Shown here piece by piece: positions 1 to 8,068 of a stretch of 64,000 nt of DNA. Both the position numbers and the translations under genes were made by a program. How positions within the stretch are numbered: position 1 is the stretch's first letter; each line of letters starts with the position of its first letter. Source of the stretch: EW11 sp035765635 (GTDB lineage Bacteria > Verrucomicrobiota > Verrucomicrobiia > Opitutales > Opitutaceae); contig DASTWZ010000029.1 in the NCBI GenBank assembly GCA_035765635.1, forward strand, positions 186,001-250,000, read 5' to 3'. The notes below the pieces were generated by a model. It did not search any database. It had not been told where the DNA came from and saw only the letters and a list, made by a program, of their open reading frames with translations.

Positions 1-439
1 CCAGCCGAGCTTTCGTCGTGAGCAGTTTGCCGAGTTGCTGCCGAAGCTTCGCGTTTTCTTCCGAGGACGCGCCGGGTTTGCTGGTCAGGGCTCGAATCTG
101 GATGACGCGATAAGGCTCCTCGCGGACGATGCGGACGATTTCCACGCGGGCCAGGCCTTGCAGGAGCAGGTTCGACGTTTCGTCTTCGTTTTTTTGGCAC
201 GCGCGCACAATTCCGACCGTCGCCACGCGGCAGGGAGGTTCGAATTCATCGGCCTCCGTTTGGCTGGCGGGTTTCAACGACGCGACGGCAAAGAGTCGAT
301 TCGAGGCCAGCGTTTCCGAAAGCATCCGACGATAGCGCGGCTCGAAGATGTGCAGCGGCAGCAGCGCCTGCGGAAAGAAGGTCAAATTCGGCAGCGTCAT
401 TACGGCCATTTCGTCCGGGAGCGTAATCTCCATCTCCAT
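1..439 (-). CDS. LON substrate-binding domain protein, 3' part cut off by window edge
   Basis: An open frame starts at an ATG at 439 (a second in-frame ATG is at 433) and runs off the window start, so only the first 146 or so residues are seen. The N-terminus reads MEMEITLPDEMAVMTLPN, followed by FFPQALLPLHIFEPRYRRML, the signature of the PUA-like N-terminal domain of Lon. In stand-alone proteins of about 200 residues this domain occurs without the AAA+ protease. A full Lon cannot be excluded because the C-terminus is outside the window, but the short N-terminus before the domain fits the stand-alone type better. It is divergent from the transporter at 518, with 78 bp between them. Confidence 0.75.
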   Translation of the reverse strand, partial: MEMEITLPDEMAVMTLPNLTFFPQALLPLHIFEPRYRRMLSETLASNRLFAVASLKPASQTEADEFEPPCRVATVGIVRACQKNEDETSNLLLQGLARVEIVRIVREEPYRVIQIRALTSKPGASSEENAKLRQQLGKLLTTKARL

Positions 440-517
440 GCGAAAAAAGGTAGCAACCGAGTGGCGTAATTCAATCAGCAGTTTGAAAGCGATGAGACCC
501 GGAATAACCATGCGGCA

Positions 518-2053
518 ATGGAAGCTCCCGAGGATTCGCTTGATCCGAAAAAACGGCCCGCCGACGAAGACTCGAACGCAATTCAATCGATCGCTGCGGC
601 GGATCGCCCGCCGGTTCAGGTTGTTCGCACCACCAGGCCGCGGCATCTGGCGACTCCACGTCCCACCGAGCGCACAAAGCGCATCCTGCCGTGGCTCGTG
701 GCCGTGGCGTTCTTCATGGAGTCGCTGGACATCACGATCTTGAACACCGCGGTGCCGTCGATCGCTTCGGCGCTCGAGGTTGCGCCGCTCAGTCTCAAGG
801 CCGCGCTGACGAGCTATACGTTGAGCCTGGCGATCTTCATTCCAATCAGCGGTTGGGTGGCGGATCGGTTCGGAACGCGGCGCGTGTTCGCCACGGCCAT
901 CGGCATTTTCACGCTGGGTTCGCTCTTGTGCGGACTGGCCGTGGGTTTGCCCTCGTTGGTCGCAGCTCGATTGCTGCAAGGAGTTGGAGGAGCGATGATG
1001 ATGCCGGTCGGACGCATTACGATTGTCCGCACCTTTCCGAAATCGGAGATGATCCGCGCGATGAGTTTCGTGGCGATTCCCGGTCTGCTCGGTCCGTTGC
1101 TTGGCCCGCTGTGCGGCGGCTTGATCGTCAGCCTGGCGCATTGGCGTGTGATCTTTTTTATCAACCTTCCGATCGGTTTGCTCGGCTTGTACGCGGTCGC
1201 GCGATTCCTGCCGGATTACCAATCGGACAACGTGCCGCGCCTGGATCTGCGCGGTTTCATTCTTTTCGGCATCGGGATCGCGCTGCTGTCTTACGTGCTG
1301 GAGGTGTTTGGTGAGCACACATTGAGCGCCGTGTGGATCGCGGCTCTCCTGGCGACGTCCATCGTCTTTCTCTCGGCTTATTGGAAATACGCGCGCCGCC
1401 TGGCGCATCCGCTCCTGGCGTTGCGACTTTTCGGTCTGCGCACATTTCGGGCCGCCGTGGCGGGCGGATTCGTCACTCGCCTCGGAATCGGCGGGATGCC
1501 ATTTTTGCTGCCGCTCTTTTATCAAGTGGGCCTGGGTTATGGCCCCGTTCAGGCGGGTTTGCTCGTGATGCCGCAGCCGCTGGCGGCGATGACGTTGAAA
1601 GTATTGATGCCGCGGATACTGGCGCGCTTCGGATATCGTCGCGTATTGATGGTCAACACGGCTGCGATTGGCGCGACGATCTGCCTCTTCGCTCTGGTGT
1701 CCGAGCGGACGCCGGTCCTCGTGATCGCTGTGATGGCGTTCTGCCTCGGTTTTGTGTCGTCACTTCAATTCACGAGCATGAACACGCTCGTCTTCGCCGA
1801 TGTGCCCGTCGGAGACACGAGCGGCGCGAGCAGTCTTTCGAGCACGATGCAGCAGCTCTCGATCAGCTTCGGTATCGCCGTGGCGTCGTTGCTCGCGGTG
1901 CTGTTTCTACAAGGGCGTCACGGGCAGTCCCATGACGTTGCTTCAGCCGTGCGACATGCGTTTATCGCCCTGGGCGTGATCACGGTTTTTTCGTCCGTGG
2001 TGTTTCGTCAACTGAAAGCGGACGATGGGCGCACGATGAGTCCGGCGCGTTGA
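518..2053 (+). CDS. MFS drug/solute exporter, DHA2 (EmrB/QacA) type
   Basis: This 511-residue polytopic membrane protein should be a proton-driven exporter. The first helix carries LPWLVAVAFFMESLDITILN, the DHA2 signature with an acidic residue in TM1. The cytoplasmic loop GWVADRFGTRRVF is MFS motif A, and LLGPLLGPLCGGLI is the antiporter motif C. The length fits a 14-helix DHA2 member. About 55 charged and proline-rich residues precede the first helix, which is longer than usual, so the real start may lie further in; no in-frame ATG with a good Shine-Dalgarno was seen. The substrate cannot be read. It lies 135 bp upstream of the sugar-acid operon and may be unrelated to it. Confidence 0.85.
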   Translation: MEAPEDSLDPKKRPADEDSNAIQSIAAADRPPVQVVRTTRPRHLATPRPTERTKRILPWLVAVAFFMESLDITILNTAVPSIASALEVAPLSLKAALTSYTLSLAIFIPISGWVADRFGTRRVFATAIGIFTLGSLLCGLAVGLPSLVAARLLQGVGGAMMMPVGRITIVRTFPKSEMIRAMSFVAIPGLLGPLLGPLCGGLIVSLAHWRVIFFINLPIGLLGLYAVARFLPDYQSDNVPRLDLRGFILFGIGIALLSYVLEVFGEHTLSAVWIAALLATSIVFLSAYWKYARRLAHPLLALRLFGLRTFRAAVAGGFVTRLGIGGMPFLLPLFYQVGLGYGPVQAGLLVMPQPLAAMTLKVLMPRILARFGYRRVLMVNTAAIGATICLFALVSERTPVLVIAVMAFCLGFVSSLQFTSMNTLVFADVPVGDTSGASSLSSTMQQLSISFGIAVASLLAVLFLQGRHGQSHDVASAVRHAFIALGVITVFSSVVFRQLKADDGRTMSPAR

Positions 2054-2188
2054 GCGAACCGCGGCGAAGGCCGGCTTGCTCATCGAGCTGGCAAACTCGG
2101 GATGCCGCGTGTGGCGGGCGATGTTCTAGTGAAAGCACGCTGGTGGCGTTTGCCGGATCGAAATCTTTCGGGTACGCCCCGTTGTCTC

Positions 2189-3025
2189 ATGAAGATCTAC
2201 CTCACTTCATCCGGCCTCGTCGCGGAGCATGATGGCCGATTCGGAAAACTGGGTTCCGCGGTCACCATCGACCGCGTCTTCGCGGAGGAGAACCCGCTTC
2301 GCTATTTGCTTGGGGAGTTTTCCGCGGCAGAGGCCATGCAGCGTGCGCCAGAGAAACCGTTCGCGCCAATTCAGTCCCAGGAAATTTGGGCGGCCGGCGT
2401 GACCTATCTGCGCAGTCGAGCGGCGCGCGTGGCTGAATCGACTGAAGCGGGCGGGGCGCTTTTCTACGATCGAGTTTACGACGCGGCGCGGCCCGAACTC
2501 TTTTTCAAAGCGACTCCGCATCGGGTGGCGTCGCCGGGTCAAAGTGTTTTCATCCGCCGCGATTCGAAGTGGAACGTGCCGGAGCCGGAACTGACGCTCG
2601 CGATCAATGCGCGCGGCGAAATTTTCGGCTACACCGTCGGGAACGACATGAGTTCGCGCGACATCGAGGCGGAAAATCCCCTCTATTTGCCGCAAGCCAA
2701 AGTGTATGATCGGTCGGCCGCGATCGGGCCTTGTATTTTAATTTCGGATACGGCGCCTCCGCCAACCACCGAAATAAAACTCGGCATCGCGCGGGGTGGA
2801 AAATCCGTTTTCGAGGGTGCGACGGCAATCGAGCGGATTCGGCGTCCCTTCAAGGAATTGGCGGAATATCTTTTTCGTGCGAACGCCTTTCCGCGGGGCT
2901 GTTTCTTGATGACGGGAACCGGTATTGTTCCGCCGGATACGTTTACTCTGCAGCCCGGCGACGAAATTGAAATTTCGATCGATGGCATTGGCACCCTGAA
3001 AAATTTCGTGGAGTTTTCCGCATGA
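2189..3025 (+). CDS. FAH-family 2-keto-3-deoxy-sugar-acid dehydratase
   Basis: Start taken at the ATG giving MKIYLTSSGL; the frame is open further upstream but those residues look non-coding. The 278-residue protein has the fumarylacetoacetate hydrolase fold: IWAAGVTYLRSR, then a metal-binding segment with acidic residues in VPEPELTLAI and VGNDMSSRDIE. It is closest in style to archaeal 2-keto-3-deoxy-D-arabinonate dehydratase, which turns 2-keto-3-deoxypentonate into 2,5-dioxopentanoate. The next gene, overlapping by 4 bp, encodes the dehydrogenase for exactly that product, so the context supports this role. Exact stereochemistry is an inference. A weak TGTA-N13-TACG variant lies at 2732-2752. 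Confidence 0.8.
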   Translation: MKIYLTSSGLVAEHDGRFGKLGSAVTIDRVFAEENPLRYLLGEFSAAEAMQRAPEKPFAPIQSQEIWAAGVTYLRSRAARVAESTEAGGALFYDRVYDAARPELFFKATPHRVASPGQSVFIRRDSKWNVPEPELTLAINARGEIFGYTVGNDMSSRDIEAENPLYLPQAKVYDRSAAIGPCILISDTAPPPTTEIKLGIARGGKSVFEGATAIERIRRPFKELAEYLFRANAFPRGCFLMTGTGIVPPDTFTLQPGDEIEISIDGIGTLKNFVEFSA

Positions 3026-4668
3026 AACTTCACGGCCTGAGCATAGTTGCGGGTCAGCCGGTGCAGAGTCGTGGCGCGGGGTATCGCGCGATCGATCCAA
3101 CCTCAGGTTTGCCACTCGAGCCCGAGTTTTACGAGGCATCCGAGGGCGATGTGGATCGGGCGATCTTATCGGCGGCGGAAAATTTCGCCGAGCTGCGCAG
3201 AACGCCAGACGAGACGCGCGCGCGGTTTTTGGAAGAGATTGCGCGGCAGATCGAGCAACTCGGGGACGACTTGTTGCGGCGGATCAATGCGGAAACAGCC
3301 TTGCCGCTGGCTCGACTGCAGAGCGAACGCGCGCGGACCTGTGCGCAGCTGCGCCTGTTTGCCGGCGTGGTGCGCGACGGCTCGTGGGTGGATGCGCGAA
3401 TCGATACGGCGCTGCCTGATCGCCAGCCGCTGCCCCGGCCGGATTTGCGGCGGATGCTGGTGGGTTTGGGACCCGTCGTCGTGCTCGGCGCGAGCAATTT
3501 TCCGTTGGCGTTTTCTGTGGCGGGAGGGGACACGGCATCGGCTTTCGCCGCCGGGTGTCCGGTCGTGGCGAAAGCGCATCCGGCACACCCCGGGACTTCG
3601 GAGCTGGTGGCGGAAGCGATTGCGGCGGCAGCGCGCGCGGTCGGCCTGACTCCGGGAATTTTCTCTTTGATCCACGGCGGGCCTGAAGTCGCGCAGGCCC
3701 TTGTCCGCCATCCGGCGACGGCGGCAGTGGCGTTCACTGGATCGTATCAAGCGGGACGAGCGCTCTGCGACGTTGCGGCGGCGCGGCCGCATCCGATTCC
3801 GGTTTTCGCCGAGATGAGCGGGCTCAATCCCGTGTTCATCTTGCCCGAGGCGTTGCGGCAGCGGGGAGCGGCGATTGCCCAGGGGCTGTTTGCCTCGGTC
3901 ACGTTGGGCGTCGGCCAATTTTGCACGAAGCCCGGCATCGTCTTTTTGCAGCGCGGGCCTGATGCCGATGCGTTCATCGCGCAGCTCACCGCGGCGGCGA
4001 AGGATGCGGCGGGCGGCGTGATGCTCACCCCGAAAATCGCGGAGCATTTTCTCGAAGCCCGCCAAAAGATTTTGGAGGAGCCCGATGTTTCGGTTTTGAA
4101 AATTAATAACGTGAAAGATGAGTCACGATCAGGCCGATCTGGCGGAAATGTTTCGCAGAACGCCGAGGGCTTTGGAGCGGCTGAGAAACAGGTCAGGCCA
4201 TCGATTGCTTTGACGACCGCCGCGCAATTCGTGAAGAGCGACGTTTTGCGGCGCGAGGCGTTCGGGCCTTTCTCGCTGCTGGTGCTGGTCGATTCCGCCG
4301 CGGATTTTGCGACTTGCGCCAACCATCTCGAAGGCCAGCTCACGGCGACGGTGCATGAAGCGAATTCCGAGCTGGCAGCGCATGCGGCGCTGCTCCACGT
4401 GCTCGAGCGGAAGGTCGGTAGAATGTTGATCAACGGTTTTCCGACCGGCGTCGAAGTTTCGCCGGCGATGCAGCATGGCGGACCCTTTCCGGCGGCGAGC
4501 GATCCTCGATTCACCTCGGTGGGCACGGCGGCGCTGCTGCGGTTTGCGCGACCCATCTGTTATCAAGGCTTTCCTGACGCGCTCCTGCCTGAGGCATTGA
4601 AGAACAGCAACCCGCGCAAGCTGCTGCGGATGGTAAACGGACAACCTACTCGCGAGTCGATCGCGTGA
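3022..4668 (+). CDS. 2,5-dioxovalerate (alpha-ketoglutaric semialdehyde) dehydrogenase
   Basis: An aldehyde dehydrogenase of 548 residues that should oxidise 2,5-dioxopentanoate to 2-oxoglutarate with NAD(P). Visible marks are the cofactor-binding segment LGASNFPLAFSVAGGDTAS, the general-base region FAEMSGLNPVFI and the nucleophile in GVGQFCTKPG. The last two are typical of the KGSADH subfamily. The start overlaps the upstream FAH gene (ATGA), and the stop is 4 bp from the next gene. Around residues 357-390 there is a polar, low-complexity stretch (NNVKDESRSGRSGGNVSQN) that looks like an insertion and makes the protein somewhat longer than the family norm. Confidence 0.87.
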   Translation: MKLHGLSIVAGQPVQSRGAGYRAIDPTSGLPLEPEFYEASEGDVDRAILSAAENFAELRRTPDETRARFLEEIARQIEQLGDDLLRRINAETALPLARLQSERARTCAQLRLFAGVVRDGSWVDARIDTALPDRQPLPRPDLRRMLVGLGPVVVLGASNFPLAFSVAGGDTASAFAAGCPVVAKAHPAHPGTSELVAEAIAAAARAVGLTPGIFSLIHGGPEVAQALVRHPATAAVAFTGSYQAGRALCDVAAARPHPIPVFAEMSGLNPVFILPEALRQRGAAIAQGLFASVTLGVGQFCTKPGIVFLQRGPDADAFIAQLTAAAKDAAGGVMLTPKIAEHFLEARQKILEEPDVSVLKINNVKDESRSGRSGGNVSQNAEGFGAAEKQVRPSIALTTAAQFVKSDVLRREAFGPFSLLVLVDSAADFATCANHLEGQLTATVHEANSELAAHAALLHVLERKVGRMLINGFPTGVEVSPAMQHGGPFPAASDPRFTSVGTAALLRFARPICYQGFPDALLPEALKNSNPRKLLRMVNGQPTRESIA

Positions 4669-4672
4669 ACGC

Positions 4673-6637
4673 ATGGCTGCATTTCCCGTTTTAGAGTCCG
4701 GCGACGAGAAGATTTATTTTTTGCGAACGACCGCGCCCGGCCCGAGCGGAAAGTTGCCGGTGACGCCGGAGATGCTTCGCACCGCTTCGAGCGGCAATCT
4801 CTTTGGGATGACCCAGAACGCGGGGATGGGGTGGGATCCGCGGAAGCTGCTGGGCAAGGAATTTCTCATCCTCAGCACCCAGGGCGGCATCCGCGCGCCT
4901 GATGGCTCACCGGTGGCGTTAGGTTATCACACCGGGCACTGGGAAGTCGGACTGTTGATGGAGGAGGCTGCGCGAACCTTGAGTGCGCATGGCGCGATTC
5001 CGTATGCGGGCTACTGCAGTGATCCTTGCGACGGACGCACGAACGGCACGCGTGGAATGTTGGACAGTTTGCCCTACCGGAACGATGCCGCGCTTGTATT
5101 CGGCAGGCTGATACGCTCGCTGCCGACCTGCCGGGGCGTGATCGGCGTGGCCACTTGCGACAAGGGGCTTCCCGCGATGATGATGGCGCTGGCGGGCGCA
5201 CGGGAATTGCCCGGCGTTTTGGTGCCGGGCGGGGTGACGTTATTGGCGGAAGAGGCGGAGGACACCGCGAAAGTGCAGACGCTTTCCGCGCGTTACGCGC
5301 ACGGCGAAATTCCGTTCGAGTACGCGGTGGAGATGGGCTGCAAGGCTTGCGGATCGCCCGGCGGCGGCTGCCAGTTCATGGGCACCGCGGCGACGAGCCA
5401 GGTTGTCGGAGAAGCGCTGGGCTTGGCTCTGCCTCATTCGGCGCTGAGTCCTTCCGGCACGGAGATATGGAAAGACATGGCGCGGCGTTCGGCGCTCGCG
5501 ATCCTGGAACTGGAGCGGCAGCGTATCCGCGGCGTGGATATATTGACGGATGACGCGTTGCACAACGCGATGGTGCTGCACGCGGCGTTTGGCGGTTCGA
5601 CGAATTTGATTCTGCATGTTCCGGCGATCGCGCACGCGGCAGGCCTGGCTCGTCCTTTGGTGGAGGATTGGGCGCGGATCAGCCGGCAGGTTCCGCGACT
5701 GGTTGACGTTCTCCCGAACGGTCCGACTCACTATGCCACCGTGCAGGTATTCCTCGCGGGTGGGGTGCCGGAAGTGATGTTGCAACTGCGCGAGCTAGGG
5801 TTGTTGCGCTTGGACGCGAAGACGGTGACGGGACAGACCCTCGGCGAAAACCTGGTCTGGTGGGAGAAGTCGGAGCGCCGCGCCCGATTGAAGGCTCGTT
5901 TGCGCGAACTCGACGGCATCGATTCGGCCAACGTGATCCTGACGCGTGATCGGGCTCGAGAGGCGGGGCTGGCGAGCACGGTGACTTTTCTTGGAGGAAA
6001 TTTGGCGCCGGAGGGCGCGCTGGTGAAGAGCACGGCGATCAACCCTTCGCTGATTGGGCCGGACGGCATATTCCAGCACGAAGGTCCGGCGAGGGTTTTC
6101 ACCGACGAAGCCTCGGCCATCCGGGCGATCAAGTCGAAGGCGGCGGATGCGATCAAACCCGGCGACGTCGTCGTGCTGGCCGGCATCGGACCAGCGGTGG
6201 GCATGCCGGAAACGTATCAAGTCACCTCGGCCCTGAAGTATTTGAGCAATGGGTACAAAGTCACGCTGCTGACCGACGGGCGTTTTTCCGGAGTTTCGAC
6301 CGGCGCGTGCATCGGCCACATCAGCCCCGAGGCGCGGGCTGGCGGGCCGCTTGGCAAGCTCCGCGACGGCGACATCGTCCGCATCAAAATCGACACACGT
6401 GAACTCACCGGATCGATCGACGCGATTTCCCTGAGCGTCGAAGAGTTGAACGACAGGACTATTCTCCCGGGCTTGCGCACACCGCCGGATATTCCGAACG
6501 CGACGCGACTTTGGGCGGCGCTGCAGAACGCGAGCGGAGGCAGCTGGAAGGGCTGCGTCTACGATGCCGACCGGATTGCGTCGTTGTTGGAGAAAGGACT
6601 GGCCGCAGAAAAAGCCGAGCAGGGAGGTGTATCATGA
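4673..6637 (+). CDS. YjhG/YagF-family sugar-acid (xylonate/arabinonate) dehydratase
   Basis: This 654-residue protein belongs to the IlvD/Edd superfamily, which dehydrates sugar acids with an Fe-S cluster. Its length and N-terminus match the YjhG/YagF subgroup; E. coli YjhG and YagF are D-xylonate dehydratases of about 655 residues. Cluster-ligand regions are visible as GYCSDPCDGRTNGTRGM, GVATCDKGLPAMMM and MGCKACGSPGGGCQFMG, and the conserved GRFSGVSTGACIGHISPEA lies near the C-terminus. It would make 2-keto-3-deoxypentonate, the substrate of the FAH protein two genes upstream. The stop overlaps the next gene's ATG. Whether the substrate is D-xylonate or another pentonate is not settled by sequence. 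Confidence 0.88.
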   Translation: MAAFPVLESGDEKIYFLRTTAPGPSGKLPVTPEMLRTASSGNLFGMTQNAGMGWDPRKLLGKEFLILSTQGGIRAPDGSPVALGYHTGHWEVGLLMEEAARTLSAHGAIPYAGYCSDPCDGRTNGTRGMLDSLPYRNDAALVFGRLIRSLPTCRGVIGVATCDKGLPAMMMALAGARELPGVLVPGGVTLLAEEAEDTAKVQTLSARYAHGEIPFEYAVEMGCKACGSPGGGCQFMGTAATSQVVGEALGLALPHSALSPSGTEIWKDMARRSALAILELERQRIRGVDILTDDALHNAMVLHAAFGGSTNLILHVPAIAHAAGLARPLVEDWARISRQVPRLVDVLPNGPTHYATVQVFLAGGVPEVMLQLRELGLLRLDAKTVTGQTLGENLVWWEKSERRARLKARLRELDGIDSANVILTRDRAREAGLASTVTFLGGNLAPEGALVKSTAINPSLIGPDGIFQHEGPARVFTDEASAIRAIKSKAADAIKPGDVVVLAGIGPAVGMPETYQVTSALKYLSNGYKVTLLTDGRFSGVSTGACIGHISPEARAGGPLGKLRDGDIVRIKIDTRELTGSIDAISLSVEELNDRTILPGLRTPPDIPNATRLWAALQNASGGSWKGCVYDADRIASLLEKGLAAEKAEQGGVS

Positions 6638-7962
6638 ATGCGAATACGCAAGAGATGAACGCCACGATCGATTCACGACGCCGCTGGCAGCGGACGATCC
6701 CGATCGTGTTTGTGACGTACAGCCTTGCGTATCTGGATCGCGTGAATTTCGGCTTTGCCGCTGCGGGAGGCATGGCGGCAGATTTGAAGATCTCGGCCAG
6801 TCAATCGTCGCTCCTGGGTGCGGTTTTCTTTCTCGCGTACTTCCTATTTCAGATTCCCGGGACGGTGTATGCGGAGCGCCGCAGCGTGAAGCGGCTGATC
6901 TTTTGGTGCATTCTGTCGTGGGGAATCCTGGCCTCGCTCACCGGATTGGTGGCGAATCTCACGGCGTTGATCGCGATCCGATTTTTGCTTGGTGTGGCGG
7001 AGGCCGCCGTGATGCCGGCGATGCTCGTGTTTCTCAGTCATTGGTTCACGCGGAAGGAGCGGTCGACGGCGAACACGTTTCTCGTTCTCGGAAATCCGGT
7101 GACGGTCATTTGGATGTCGGTGCTCTCCGGATATCTGGTGCACGCGTTCAATTGGCGTTGGATGTTCATTCTGGAAGGTTTGCCCGCGATCGTGTGGGCG
7201 TTTTGTTGGTTGGCCTGGGCCAACGATTATCCGCGCCAAGCGTCGTGGCTGAGCGAGACGGAGAAAGATCGCGTGGAAGCGGCGCTGTTGGCGGAGCAAA
7301 GCGGACTCAGGGCGGTGCGGAATTATGCGGAGGCCTTTCGATCGCCGACGGTGATCTGTTTGGCGGCGCAGTATTTTTGTTGGAGCGTTGGCGTGTATGG
7401 ATTCGTGCTTTGGTTGCCGACGATTTTGCGGGAAGCATCGCAAGCCAGCATCGTGAACACCGGTTGGCTATCGGCGTTGCCGTATGCCGCGGCCGTGCCG
7501 GCGATGTTGTTTGCCTCGCGCTGGTCAGATCGCTGCGCGCACCGAAAACGTTTCGTCTGGCCCGCGCTGTTGCTGGCGAGCTTTGCGTTTTTTGGGTCCT
7601 ACGCGATCGGCGCGGAGCATTTTAAGGTGAGTTACGCGCTGTTGGTCGTGGCGGGAGTCGGTATGTATTTACCGTATGGACCCTTCTTCGCTATCGTGCC
7701 TGAAATCCTGCCGCGCAACGTTGCGGGTGGCGCGATGGCTTTGATCAATTCCTTTGGTGCGGTCGGTGGCTTCGTGGGATCATACTTCGTCGGATATCTG
7801 ACCACCACGACAGGCAGTCCCACTTATTCTTACGTGCTGATGAGCGCGGCACTGCTGGCGTCCGCCATCCTGACCTTTCTGCTGCCTGGAAAGCGTGACA
7901 CACCTGCCCGGAACGCTCCACTTCCGCATGACACAGCACTGGGACAGGCTGGCGCAAAATAG
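6634..7962 (+). CDS. MFS sugar-acid transporter, anion:cation symporter type
   Basis: The start at 6634 is fixed by a Shine-Dalgarno (GGGAGGTG) and a 4-bp ATGA overlap with the dehydratase. The 442-residue protein has twelve predicted helices and ACS-family marks: VTYSLAYLDRVNFGFAAAGG in helix 1, RFLLGVAEAAVMPAML in helix 4 and FTRKERSTAN before helix 5. The ACS family includes galactonate, glucarate and phthalate importers, so import of the pentonate used by this operon is the natural inference. A TGTA-N13-TACG sequence (6628-6648) straddles the start codon. Confidence 0.85.
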   Translation: MNANTQEMNATIDSRRRWQRTIPIVFVTYSLAYLDRVNFGFAAAGGMAADLKISASQSSLLGAVFFLAYFLFQIPGTVYAERRSVKRLIFWCILSWGILASLTGLVANLTALIAIRFLLGVAEAAVMPAMLVFLSHWFTRKERSTANTFLVLGNPVTVIWMSVLSGYLVHAFNWRWMFILEGLPAIVWAFCWLAWANDYPRQASWLSETEKDRVEAALLAEQSGLRAVRNYAEAFRSPTVICLAAQYFCWSVGVYGFVLWLPTILREASQASIVNTGWLSALPYAAAVPAMLFASRWSDRCAHRKRFVWPALLLASFAFFGSYAIGAEHFKVSYALLVVAGVGMYLPYGPFFAIVPEILPRNVAGGAMALINSFGAVGGFVGSYFVGYLTTTTGSPTYSYVLMSAALLASAILTFLLPGKRDTPARNAPLPHDTALGQAGAK

Positions 7963-8068
7963 CTATGGCGCCATCGGGTGTCCGGCTGAAGAAATTTTTT
8001 AAGTCGCTCGTCCGTAGCTGGTAAAAAACTTCAACCGCTCGAGGCACGCCCGCTGCTAATTCGGGCGC

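Noticed and set aside
7963..8068. Possible CIRCE (HrcA) element upstream of dnaK
   Set aside because: No TTAGCACTC-N9-GAGTGCTAA or near match is present here or in the groES and groEL leaders.
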